A stretch of DNA of 64,000 nt from Chrysoperla carnea. Its lineage: Eukaryota > Arthropoda > Insecta > Neuroptera > Chrysopidae. The stretch covers positions 101,860,368 through 101,924,367 of the forward strand of contig NC_058337.1 of the NCBI RefSeq assembly GCF_905475395.1, in the 5' to 3' direction. The notes beneath the pieces were generated by a model that made no database searches, was not told where the DNA came from, and saw only the letters and a program-made list of their open reading frames with translations. The stretch's first letter is position 1, and the number at the start of each line of letters is the position of its first letter. Positions 22,463 to 34,144 of this stretch are shown piece after piece. The translations under genes and the position numbers were made by a program.

Positions 22463-22963
22463 CAAGTGAAAACAAACAATTGACTGAGTTAATTGTTGAA
22501 ATACTACGTATAAAAAGTGTTCTTTACGAAATTGTTTGTTTTTTCACGTCATGTAAGTAAAGAGAAATAGCTACACATACATACATGTCACACACATGAC
22601 TGATATTCCCATATGATACATACTATATAATTTGCGCCCTCATGGGTAAACAGTTATGTTTACGAGAAAATGTTTGGAACAAAAGTTGTTTATTATTTTA
22701 TAAGGAACATTTTTTTACATTTAATCTTTTGTTCTATCTCTAACGGTTTACAAGATGAGTCCTACGGACCCAAGATCCAATTGACATATGTTGCTCTTTT
22801 ACGACCTCACTTTTTATGTCCTGAACACGTTGTCAAACCTTATCTTGTTGTCAGACAGGCAGGCGGACGAACAGACATTCATACAGATAACCAGAAATGG
22901 ATTTTATGAACCCCTATACCAAAATTTTGTTCGTAGCATCGATTCCATATACATGGTACAAAA
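22463..22963 (-). repeat. Family A repeat (reverse)
   Basis: Reverse copy: AAGTGAAAACAAACAATTG start, CATGGGTAAACAGT, CTCTAACGGTTTACAAGATG, CAGGCAGGCGGACGAACAG (the inverse of the GTCC/GTCT tract), ending near CCATATACATGGTACAAAAA. Two overlapping short ORFs here are translations of the repeat and occur in other copies. Confidence 0.8.
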
Positions 22964-23202
22964 ATTAATCGTTGAAAAAGAAAGTATATATCATTAAAAT
23001 TCGGTGAATCGATCGGGGAAGGGTTTGGAGTAATATTTTCTATATTAGGTCAAAATCGCTAAAAAAATTACAATCAACCTTAATTTAAGTACAGGCATAT
23101 CAAATACCTATGATTTTCATGAATTATTTTTGGTAATTATTAAATATAATCAACATTTGATAATTTTTTAAGTATTTGAATGTTGCATGCTTATAAATTT
23201 TA

Positions 23203-23234
23203 CAACTAATTTTCTTTTTTCGTTTCAGGTAAGC
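23203..23234 (+). promoter_or_regulatory. Recursive splice site 2 (zero-length exon)
   Basis: ACTAAT branch-point-like word, then TTTCTTTTTTCGTTTCAG ending at 23228, then GTAAGC at 23229-23234. The structure and wording nearly repeat those of site 1 at 6854/6855. Removal in steps would leave 16,374 nt between the two sites and 5,770 nt from here to the terminal Frizzled exon. Confidence 0.75.
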
Positions 23235-23776
23235 CAAGGGTCGAATTAAAGTTATCGGATAAGTATAAAAAATCAAGTATATTATTTATATCAAAATTTT
23301 ACAATTTTTAATGTTTTTACCAAAACGAAGTTAACAAAAAATTATCACAATTTGTTAAATGCATTAAATTTCAAAACACTTCCCAGTAAAAAAAATTAAA
23401 AAAAATAAAATCATGTAAACTCTATTTAGCTCCAAAAAATGAAGAAAATCAAAAAAACTGTTACCCCACGATTTTGAAATGCGCTTTGGTTTATATTTAT
23501 TTTTTTAGACATATATATGTCTAAAAGCCCCTTTCATATTATATTATTGTTTACTAAATATGCAAATAAAATAATTTTCTTCTAAATTAAATTCTTTTAG
23601 ATGTAACTAGACATACGGTGTTTCTTACATTGAAGAAAATATGCACACATTCATTTTATTCTACATTTACAAGGGCTGTACAAAAGTTTACATGCTTTGC
23701 TACAACCTGATACAATCACATCGAGCGCTCACTTCCGGTGCGTTTTTTTATAGTTACTAATTTAATTTTGGATAAA

Positions 23777-24192
23777 AACTATAAAATTTACACCTAATTA
23801 GCGCCTTCGTGGGTAAACAGTGATGTGTACAAAAAAAATGTTTCAAACAAAAGTTGTTTATTTTTTTATAAGGAATATTTTTTATATTTAAACTTTTGAT
23901 CTATCTCTAACGGTTTACAAGATGAGTACTACGAACCCAAGACCCAATTGACCTATGTTGCTCATTTACGAACTTGACCTCACTTTTTACGCTTGATATC
24001 TATTTTCGTTTTTGAGTTATCGTGCTTACGGAAGGACAGACGGACAGGCAACAGGAAATGGAATAATTAAATGATTCTATGAACACCTATAACAAAATTT
24101 TGTTCGTAGCATCGATTTTTTTAAGCGTTACAAACTTAGGACTAAACTTAATATACCTTGATATATATTACATATATACATGTTATAAAAAC
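23777..24192 (-). repeat. Family A repeat, truncated (reverse)
   Basis: It starts inside the element (TAAAATTTACACCTAATTAG) and lacks the CAATTGACTGAG end. It keeps GTGGGTAAACAGTGATG, CTAACGGTTTACAAGATGAG, CGTTTTTGAGTTATCGTG, AAGCGTTACAAACTTAGGAC and the final ATATACATGTTATAAAAAC. Confidence 0.8.
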
Positions 24193-24442
24193 CTTAGTGT
24201 AGCCAACCATTTGGACAATCCTGTTATTAAATATTTGTTAAAATGCTAAAAATATATTTTACAAATTCATATACAAAACATTTAACAGCAAATAACGTAT
24301 ACAAATTATGTACAAATTTTCTTTATGTCTGCAAGCAATGAAAATAAATGTACCACAAACATCGTTATGTTAGAAATTTAAAAATCATGCTTGATTTTAC
24401 CTCTATATACAGATTTCAATTCTATAGAGTCTGTCCAAAAAT

Positions 24443-24540
24443 GGTTTTTATTGAAACTGTACAGCAATATAGCTGATATATCAGAATAACACATGAACTA
24501 TAGTTTATAAAGATGTATTAATAAAATGCAACTAAAACAA
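24443..24540 (+). repeat. Fragment of element E
   Basis: CAGCAATATAGCTGATATAT, CAGAATAACACATGAACTAT and AGTTTATAAAGATGTATT match 4804-4860 of element E closely. The rest of 24.5-27.3 kb is AT-rich intron in which I see no supported feature. Confidence 0.7.
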
Positions 24541-27327
24541 TGGCAGCGCTATTCTCTTCTAAAATTTTCAATAAATCATTCATTTTATTTAAATAAAAAA
24601 AATTTCAAATGTTTACATGTAATTGGTATATAGTAAATGTCTATTACATATTGCGAACAAGTTCTTAAGCCACGATTTCAAAAGCCCTAAAAAAGTATAG
24701 GTAGGATCTGCTTAAATCTGTGTTATATTAATATTCAGCTCTGCACATAGAGGTCGTGTGATTAAAATTCTTTGTTCTTTACTGTAAATTCATGAATTAC
24801 AGAACTTTTATGGAACCATACTACCATCAAAAATTATTGTACAAGCGTTGGAATTTTATTTTCTTCAACACCCAAATATAGCGCATTTATTTAAACAAGA
24901 CGTCTTTTATTTTTATTCATAATATTTTTTTTATTATTTCATTTACTAACTAGATATCATTTATTGTTTAATAAAAGCTGTACTTCGCCTACGTCATTTT
25001 TATACTTCAATATTAGATGTATGTAATAGTAATGGCAGTAACGTTATACATATTGCATAGCTTGAAAATTGAATTAATTCTATCAAATAGTTTTTAAAGT
25101 GAATGCGTTGATTTAAAACAGATGAAAATGTCAATATGTATCTGAATTTATTACTTCCTGTGCAATTATTTTTATGTATGTTTAAAATATTTTAGTTATT
25201 CAATTAAATTTTATAATTATTAATAGTTTTTATAATTTTTAAGGCGTATTTCTTTTAGATTATCCTATTCTGATTTATACTTTACTATTACCCCGGTTTG
25301 GCTTTGCACGACAAATTTTTCACCCCCCAAGTAGACACCACCAATAGGGCCTCGATAATCCGTACACTCAAAATGTCTTTATTGAAATTAAACAGCTTTT
25401 TATAATTGAAAATGAATACAAATTTTTATCATTAAGTATTTTTACAATATTTTTTAAAAAATTTTAATTGAAATCAAACGAAATTTTCAATTTTCGATAT
25501 ATTGAAAATTCCTCTAGATATCGAAAAATTTAATCCTCACTTTCCGTCTAATATTGTCAAGTTATAACATATAACCACTAACGTGCTCATACATCCTTAC
25601 TTACAATTAGTCGGGCACAACGGGTTTTTTTTTTGTTTTCAATTATTTAATAAGGTTTTAACTTTAATTTAAATAGTTGTTATTTAATTTCTACCGACTT
25701 GTTTTGGAAACATCTTTGAAAATCCGTCCGCATTGTTTTAACGTTGTAACTTTGGCATAATACACAATAAAGACGTTTTAAACTATTTTTGAGAGCCTAA
25801 CCTTGAAATTATAAAAAAACAGAATAGAAGAACAGGAGAAGTGGATGCCAATGGTTAAACCTTTTGTAATGAGAGACGTATCTTTGTAATATTATAAAAC
25901 ATAAGAGCCAGTCCTTCGAAAAAAATAGTTGGACCTACAGCCTTTTGATATCAACTTGCAGCTATACTGATGATGCTTACATGGTAATCGAAATACGTAT
26001 TTTTATAATACAAAATTGATCTAAGAAATTGGTGAAAAAATCGAAATTTATTTAGAAATATCCTAAATATCGAAAATGAGCTAAAGGGTTAAAAATTGGT
26101 ACAAAAGTTGGGATAGTATCAAGGATGTATCATTAGGGGGATGTTAACTTCCCACCCTCTTCACTTTTTGTAGTCTCTACACCTTCTCCAGTTTGAGCTA
26201 GAGAGTTGAGGGACACCTCGAAATATTACGTTTATAAGTCTTTTAACATCTCCGTATCCCCTCCGAATAGGGTCTAGAGGTTGAAAAGTTGTATGAAAAA
26301 TGAGTTCTAGTTAAGGAAGTGCCTTTTGGAAGTGTCAACTTTCCATCCACCTATATCGCTCTTAAATATAAAATTTGCATGTTTCCCAAAACTTGAAAAA
26401 ACAGAAATCGTATTTCAATAAAAATCGTTCTATAATGTAAGAAATATCACTATTAAATAAAAATAAACTACTCAAATATCAAAAATATTGATAGAAATTA
26501 CTTCTAGGTAACAATTATTATTTTAAAAATCCAAAATCTGTACTGTCTTATACAAATGTTGCTTTAATAATATTCATAAAATTAAAACTTGCTTAAAAAT
26601 TTGATTTATGTATTTATTGGACATTATTAAATGTTGAAGTTGAACAAAAATAAATTTAATTGAAACATTTTTCATGCTTTTTTATGTTTTAATGTCGTTG
26701 TTGTCAAAAATATATTATTTTATATATAAATACAGATAAAAAAACTTGTATGACCAGTTGTTTGTATAGCCATATGCATATAATAAAAAATTTTGTTACT
26801 TATTTAAGAATATACAATTTTTAATTATTATCAAATTTAACACTTAATAAATTAACTTAAATTGATGTATTTATTATTGGTGTCCCCCAAATATGTACCG
26901 TAAATTGATAGTAGTTCGACTTTGTAGGTCTGTTTTACTATACTCAATGTCAGTGCATTAATAATATTAAAATCTCGACTCCGCTCAGCTGTGAAATGAA
27001 CCGAAATACGCTCGCTCTTTGAAGATCATCGTAATGCCTGTGGTCTCTCCGTTCATCTCACGTTCTCTTTCCTTCAATCAGATGGACTCAAATCTGAAAC
27101 AGAAAGCTTTATCATCGCTACTCAAGATGGTGGCATAGCTACTCTAACATAACAAATAGCATGCATATCTCAGCGGAAGTCCTTCTGATATCTCGAAAAC
27201 TAACGTATATTGCCAAACGCTGCCCTCCGAGTTCTTTACCATTTACTTCCTTAAACAAAAGTAATAAGTGCATCCTACACCATTCCTACCACATCCTTGA
27301 TTGAGTCCGCCGTCAATAACGAGATAT

Positions 27328-27922
27328 TTTATACCATGTATATATGAAATATACATAGTATATTAAGTTTCGCCCCAAGTTTGTAACGCTTAAAAATATT
27401 GATGCTACGAAAAAAATTTTGGTATAGATGTTCATAGAATCACCTAATTAATCCATTTCCGGTTGTCCGTCCGTCCGTCCGTCCGTCTGTGGACACGATA
27501 ACTCAAAAACGAAAAAAGATATCGAACTGAAATTTTTACAGCGTACTCAGGACGTAAAAAGTGAGGTCAAGTTCGTAAATGAGCATCATAGGTCAATTGG
27601 GTCTTGGGTCCGTAGGACCCATCTTGTAAACCGTTAGAGATAGAACAAAAGTTTAAATGTAAAAAATGTTCCTTATAAAAAAATAAAAAACTTTTGTTTG
27701 AAACATTTTTTTGTAAACATCACTGTTTACCCACGAGGGCGTTAATTAGGTGCAAATTTTATAGTATGTATTAATATAGGAATATCAGTTGTGTGTGTGT
27801 CTATTTAAAAGTGAATATCTTTTGTTATTTACGTGACGTCAAAAAAACAAACGATTGCGCATCAACACTGTCTATACATGGTATTTCAACAATTAACTCA
27901 GTCAATTGTTTGTTTTCACTTG
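27328..27922 (+). repeat. Family A repeat, longest copy (forward)
   Basis: The most complete copy. It has TTTTATACCATGTATATATG, AGTTTGTAACGCTTAAAAA, a (GTCC)n tract (27460-27490), GATAACTCAAAAACGAAA, AGGACCCATCTTGTAAACCG, CACTGTTTACCCACGAGGGC, and ACGTGACGTC, an extra segment missing from the shortest copies. It ends CAATTAACTCAGTCAATTG plus TTTGTTTTCACTTG. Confidence 0.85.
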
Positions 27923-28073
27923 TTTTGTATACTTTATAAGTCAAAGTCTCTCATACATGAAACTTTTAATAAATTTTGTTATATTAACACATTATACCAC
28001 TTAAGAGAGTGAGACTGTACACTTTAATGGAAAATGCAAATTACGTATTTTCATTTTAACAAATAGAAAGAAA

Positions 28074-28157
28074 CAAAAAAATTACATAGAAGCCGAGACT
28101 CGAACCCGGGTTCTCTACATATTCGGTCTAGGTCGTAACCAACTCCGTCCAATTATA
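28074..28157 (-). repeat. tRNA-derived (SINE-like) fragment
   Basis: On the - strand, GTTGGTTACGACCTAGACCG resembles a tRNA D-arm region. CCGGGTTCGAGTCTCGG then forms a complete T-arm with a B-box (GGTTCGAGTCTC). A T7 run follows (around 28080), as in a Pol III terminator. No intact acceptor stem or anticodon arm is evident, so this is a SINE or a tRNA pseudogene, not a working tRNA. Confidence 0.5.
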
Positions 28158-28422
28158 TGTAGGTAACCCGTTACTTTGTTAACGTTTATTTATAGATTTG
28201 GGCTTTTAAAGTTTGCGTTGAGCAGTTAAAAGGCTAATTTTCTTAAGAAAAATTTGGAAAACTAATATTCATTAAGTAAAAGCATGACAAATATTTTTCT
28301 ACAAAGAAAATTACAGCAAGCCTCGCTCGTTTTTCCATAAAATACATTTAAAGTGATGAAATTGCATGCATTTATGTATTATTTCTCCTACAAATGGTTT
28401 TCGGCATCAATATTTCAAAAAC

Positions 28423-28605
28423 TAGGTTAGGTTAGGTTATATTGGCTGTCCAGGAAGGACACACTTAGCCTATAGAGCCCATTGTGATATCATGTATGTG
28501 TTTTACCACCTTTACGCTGGTAATTTCATTTATCAGCTCCTCAATTTCAGAGGCTGAGTGCACCTCCTTCATATACCATGCATATACCATGCACTACTCC
28601 AGCCC
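28423..28605 (+). mobile_element. TTAGG-headed retroelement-like fragment
   Basis: It begins with GGTTAGGTTAGGTTA, then TATTGGCTGTCCAGGAAGG, ACACACTTAGCCTATAGAGC and CCATTGTGATATC. A GGTTAGGTTA head followed by GGCTG...GGACACACTTAG...CCATTGTGATA is a recurrent dispersed sequence in insect genomes, from memory. It ends with a duplicated CATATACCATG. I see no coding part, so it is probably a non-LTR element end. Confidence 0.5.
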
Positions 28606-28998
28606 AACTCTTAATTAAATTAATTTTGAGAGCTGAGCTAATAGTGCGACTTTCAAAAACTATGGTATATATCGAAAAATTTTACTCTTAATTATCGTTT
28701 AATTTTCCCAAGCTCTAACAGAATTTATAAATAAAATTTGAAAGAGAAGTCTCAAGTATGATCACACATTCACTTTTTGTGGAACTACCTTAATGTCATA
28801 ATTAAAATGAGACTCGGATACATTTTTTCTATAAATAGACTTAAATAGTTAATTCTAAAAACAGCAGATGCTCTTTTAATTTATATGTCTATAAGATTTA
28901 TTCATTAGATAAAAATTGTTAAAAAAAAAAAAGAACTAATTTCAATAAGAGTTTCATTCAATTAGCATACTAACATTTTTTTTGTTTTCTAATTTCAG

Positions 28999-29516
28999 GC
29001 GATATACTAAGCGGTGTCTGCTATGTTGGATTATGGAATGTGGATGCATTACGTGGATTTGTTCTAGCACCATTATTTATCTACCTCGTATTGGGTACAA
29101 TATTTTTACTTGCTGGTTTCGTATCATTATTCCGTATACGTACCGTAATGAAACATGATGGCTCCAAAACGGATAAATTAGAGAAATTAATGATACGTAT
29201 TGGTATATTCAGTGTACTTTACACAGTACCAGCCTTAATTGTATTAGGCTGTTTATTCTACGAACAAGTGAATTTTGAATCATGGATGACTACATGGCAC
29301 ATGGAGATGTGTAACAAAACATATTCAATACCATGTCCAATAAATGCACGTAATACTGGACAAAAACCAGAATTTGAGATATTTATGATAAAATATTTAA
29401 TGTGTATGATTGTTGGAATTACATCAAGTGTATGGATATGGTCTGGTAAAACGTTAAACAGTTGGAAACGTTTTAGTGATCGAATACAAGGCAGACAAGT
29501 ACAAGCATACGTTTGA
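28999..29516 (+). CDS. fz: Frizzled Wnt receptor, terminal coding exon
   Basis: The acceptor is TTTCAG at 28993-28998, with a TACTAAC branch point upstream. The first two bases complete a split codon, followed by [19 protein letters not shown], the conserved Frizzled text before TM5. Then come TM5 ([20 protein letters not shown]), intracellular loop 3 ([19 protein letters not shown]), TM6, an extracellular loop with two cysteines (MCNKTY, IPCP), and TM7. KTLNSW is the KTxxxW motif that binds Dishevelled. The protein ends QAYV, compatible with a PDZ-domain ligand. About 171 codons lie here. The cysteine-rich Wnt-binding domain and TM1-TM4 are not in the window. The family is certain; that it is fz rather than fz2 or another paralogue rests mainly on the short tail after KTxxxW. 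Confidence 0.9.
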
Positions 29517-29692
29517 TATTCATGTGCTACGTAAAAAAATTAAATCGGTCAAAAAATGAAAAAGTACAAATATTTTTTTAAGAAGTATTTTTACTCTTAT
29601 TCAATTTTTTTTTTTAAATATATTTAAAAAATATGTTAATTATAGTTTTATGAAAAAGAATAATATGGGACACTTTTTGTGTATTAAATAAA
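29517..29692 (+). terminator. Frizzled 3' UTR with polyadenylation signal
   Basis: AATAAA at 29687-29692 is the first canonical signal after the Frizzled stop codon. Further AATAAA words follow within about 120 bases, so alternative ends are possible. Confidence 0.4.
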
Positions 29693-32600
29693 AATGTTTA
29701 ACTGCCATTTGTTTGTTAAAACGAAACATAAAAAAGAGTATTATATATTATTTATATTTAGACATCGATTCTGGAGATAAATAGTTGAAGTAATATTAAA
29801 TTTTGAATAAAATACTGTTCAAATCGTAAATTTTAATAAGTAACTTTAATATTTAGTTCAATTATTTATTTCAGTCTCGCAAAGATTTTAAAAATTGACG
29901 CCTAAACGCTTAAATGTGTGACGTTATGGACACGTTAACAATTATGTATGCAAAAGGCTAGAGTAACTCAGAAAATTGACGTTAGAAAGATTTGGAAGAA
30001 GTCGCTTTTACATGCTGAATTCGTGTTTTAATGACTTTAAACTCAAAAACTATAATTTTCGAGCAACAATTTCGTTTATAATAAACTTAAATCTTATTAC
30101 AAAGGAAACGGTAATCTCATAAATCTGTGCGAGAGAAGACCCTAGATCTAGCGAATGGGGAAGGAAGCGATTCAAACCTTAAACTCATAAGAGATGTGCG
30201 AAGGATCGGTACATTATCTTGACGAAACTACACCCTTTTCGTTAATTGCGAATATTGAAGAATTTCTTCAATATTTTACTGCTGTTATGACTCGTACTGT
30301 TCCGTTTAAACGATGTCACCAAATGTACTTTTACTGTAATGACTGTTAAAAAATTACTAAACAGCTTAATTTCTTTAAAATTCAAGATTAAGCTCGTATT
30401 AAGTTCATATTTTTGACCAAACTTATTTTGTCAAACATCAACTGTCAGTCATACGTTAAGTCATGTACTTCCGGAACTATGATCGTAAATTTTAGTCAAA
30501 AACGGGCGCACATTTTTTGAAAATTTGAGTTAACTATTTCTATAAACGTAAAAATAAAAACCCAAGCACTCTTACTAAAAATGTTTGAATGGGCGAAAAC
30601 TTTGCAAAATAATTAAGTATGTAAGTGAGTCATAAAGTATTCGACACTTCTTGGCGGCATACTCATTCCGATTACTTCATAAAACTTAATTTCAGAAGTG
30701 ACTTTATTAAACGAATGTTAAATTCTACGTCTAAATTGAAAACGATGAGCCTATAAACACATAATAAATAATTAATGCATTTATTTTTTTTTTTTAAATG
30801 GTTATGTTTAAATATATTTCAAGATAGACTTAATTCAGTAAAATATTGCAATTGTAAATGCGTTTTAAAGTTACCATTTCAATATTTCTGTTTTTATTTA
30901 TCCGCGGTTTAACATTGCGCTATAACACTATTGTGCATTTATGCTCCCACTGATTTTGGTATCATCTCGTTCCTCGAAAATTTATAAACAACTTTATAAA
31001 TTGTATTCTTAAATTTGAAACTACTATGTATGTATAATGATTTCAATTTAAACAGAATCCTTGTTTGTATTCCATTTCTATGAATCATATTCTAGTAGAA
31101 ACAGATGAATCAACCTCTTGCCGTGCAGTTCAATGTACGATGATTTTAATAAACAAAAATAGCATAAGTAAAGGTCCTTGATTCGAATAAGAACACAGTG
31201 TTATATTAATTTAGGCTTTATTTGTATCAAGTGTAATATTTATTTATTCCACTATTCCTGATAATAATATAAAATTTGTTACTCTAGGTTGATAAAGTGC
31301 ATGTTTATGAGAAAAAGATGGATATACTAATTCTAATAGGGACTTCCTGGCTTTGTTCGATGCATATTATCCTCACAATAGTTCTTGTAAACTAATAATT
31401 TACAACAAAGACGCGAATTTCCTATTTATATTTTATCAATCCTCTTCACTGCGTACAGTACCATGTACCAGTCAGTATACTGGATAAACATTTTTTTACT
31501 CGGTCTAGTCGCAGCTGTAATTGTTTATTATAGGTCCAGAGCTGGGAAACTTAAACTGATGTAATATAATTCTAGAGATTTTTTTAGTAAAGACGGTAGT
31601 AAAAAAATATTATTCAATATATTGGACATTGTTTATCGTGAGTGGTAAAAACTTCAAATAGGCCTTTTCATCGATTTGCTTTTGTTACGGACAGTTGTCA
31701 AAAAACCTATTCAATTAAGAAAATCTTCTATATTTTATCTTTATCAAATAGCGCTTTTTTTACTAGGATAGAAGATAAGTGATATTTCTTTTCGTGATTG
31801 ACATCTGCCCGAAACAAAAGAGAATCATTTTGTTAATGAAAAGCCCTAAAAAAAGGAGCGACGAGGTTTAAATCAATAGCGAAGAGGTTAAGTGTTTTTA
31901 CTCAATGTGACATATTTAAACATAACCTAAAAAGATTGTGCTTCATATGAATTGTATTATTGTGCATGTATTTGAAAATTATTAAAATTAAACCAAGCGG
32001 CAAGCATTTAAATGCTTCAAATCTTAGTATAATTTTCCTTATCCAAATGTGATTTTGACTTCCAGATTTAAATAATAGACAACTTTTTGAATTTGTAAAT
32101 TTATTTTTTAATTTAACTTAGAAATAAAAAGAATGAAATCAATAAAACGCACAGATTTTCTATAAATTTTTTGTAATTATTAGCATTTAGGATTTATTCC
32201 CTCATGATATCATTGATCGTGCTTTATGTTAATATTTTCTTTGTTTTTATTACAATCTAGACGAGTTATTAAAAACTTTTCTTATTAATTAAAATGATTT
32301 ACTCGAATTTTTCGATAGAGTGGTTTCATTTATTGAGTTAGATTACGATCGATGATATTAGAATGTTAATGAATCTAAGTAGCACAAAATAATACAGAAA
32401 TAATCAACATTTTGTTAATACTTAAGTGGGAAAATATTTAGTCAACATTCAAGCTCTGCTTTTGGTTTATACTGAAAAAAAGGCGTGCAGGCGTTGATAG
32501 TAAACATTCATTTTTGATAATTATTTCCCGTTTAAGACTTAACATAAACTTATTATACCTGTAATTTAAATTGTTTTGAAAATCAAGAAATTTTTCATAG

Positions 32601-33949
32601 TAATTTATATTAAATATGCATAATTCGATAATATTTTCAAAATAATTAAAATGAAATATTTACAAACAAAAAATGTCGATTATATTACCTACAAAAATAA
32701 ATATGTAAACCGAAACTTTTTGTAGAAATAGAATTTCGTAGAAAATTGATAAAATTTCTTTACGAGAATGCATTTTTTTTTATTTTCTACCAAAGAATAA
32801 AATCAAAATTAATTTACTGCCTTTTAAATGAAGAAATTTATCAGATTGTATATATTTGAAAATTTCAATTAATCTGATTTCAATAAAGAGTCAATAATTC
32901 GATTTTAATGTACAAATGTTTTTTGAAAAGCGCTGTAATAATATTTTTATATTCACTTTTATAAGCTTTTCTACTCTTAAATTGTAATTTTTCAAAGTTG
33001 TATTTAAACATTGTAAAATTATGAAACATTTGGACAATGTATAGATTCAAAGAATGTTCCATGTTAAACAGTATCTATCATTGCCAAAAATATTTTTTAT
33101 CAATGTATTGTATTATACATTTAAATAGTAAATTTTTTAACGCTTTTTAAACTGCTGTAGCTGGAAGAATGATCAATGTTTTTATTATATAAAAATCAAT
33201 TAAAACTCAGAGTATTTCTGCCTTAACTATAGACTTGCAATATTATAAATTATAGAAGGCGGTCGTATAAAGCGAGAACTTTATATTAATTACGAATATC
33301 GTTAAAAAAAGATTTCCAATAACATATTAGGTTACTTGACTCATGTATTTTTCTTTGACATTTTGTTTCCGACATAATTTCGCACAAAATGATACTACCA
33401 TAAAATTGATATAACTTTATTTTTTAATTTATAAAATTTTACAAAAATTTAAAAAGAAAATTATACAAGTTCTAATTTTTGTATTAAATTAGGATATAAA
33501 AACAAACTACTCTGTCAAAAAGTGCCGGAAATTGTTACATAAATTTTCAGGCGGGGTAAAAATTGTGTAAACACGAAGTTGGTAACCTTTGATTAAGTCA
33601 TAATTTGATCAAATACGCTTTTCAGGAATAAGATCGGAATATTTGCGATCAAACATGCCTAAAGAAATCTATTTATGGTACTATTTTTCTATAAAAATTA
33701 TGACTTACTAGGAAGGTATACTGATTTAACATTTTGAGGCACTCAATGATTTTACTAATCTGATCTGTAAAATCAAACGATTGGGTAGCATACGTAAAAC
33801 CCATAATGGTATTCATCGATGGATCATTCGGTCCTTTTGAGTCAACGGAAACAGACTCTAAGTAGGTATGTGGAACTCAACCTACTAACTATCTGCTACA
33901 AACAAAATAATTGGCAGATCGTTCTATGTAATATACAGAAGTTAAAGCG

Positions 33950-34144
33950 TAGAGATAATACTAAAAAGCTTTATAAGCATAGGAAACGCAATAAGTGAAT
34001 TCTTGAACGTAGTGAGAGAGGTCGAAAGAGACAGAAATTGTAGGCGGTTAAGAGAGACGAAGACTGTTATACGCGCCTGCTTTACCTGCCTCTCTTTATT
34101 GCGTTCAACCGTTTGGCGGCGACTTAGCTCTGGTATTATCTCTA
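33950..34144. mobile_element. Small inverted-repeat element, GC-richer core
   Basis: TAGAGATAATAC (33950) is mirrored by GTATTATCTCTA (34133-34144), with a second nested pair inside (ACGCAATAA and TTATTGCGT). The core holds AGACGAAGACTGTTATACGC and CGTTTGGCGGCGAC, unlike the flanks. It resembles a MITE; no target duplication could be fixed. Confidence 0.45.

Larger units (their letters stand above)
1..28998 (+). other. Inferred last intron of the Frizzled gene
   Basis: The Frizzled exon at 28999 begins with a splice acceptor in the middle of a codon, so coding sequence must lie upstream on the + strand. I found no Frizzled cysteine-rich domain or TM1-TM4 coding sequence in bases 1-28998, so the donor is probably left of the window. 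Two recursive splice sites on the same strand (6855 and 23229) support one very long + strand intron. Short upstream exons could have been missed. Apart from the entries listed separately, this stretch is AT-rich sequence with no gene that I can recognise. Confidence 0.55.

Noticed and set aside
22670-22997. Overlapping ORFs of 79 and 69 codons
   Set aside because: They are translations of a family A repeat; the same frames recur, broken, in other copies.
28091-28150. Functional tRNA gene
   Set aside because: Only the T-arm is intact; no acceptor stem pairing or anticodon arm could be assembled.
28423-28440. Interstitial telomere
   Set aside because: Only about three TTAGG units, directly joined to a retroelement-like text, so more likely the head of that element.
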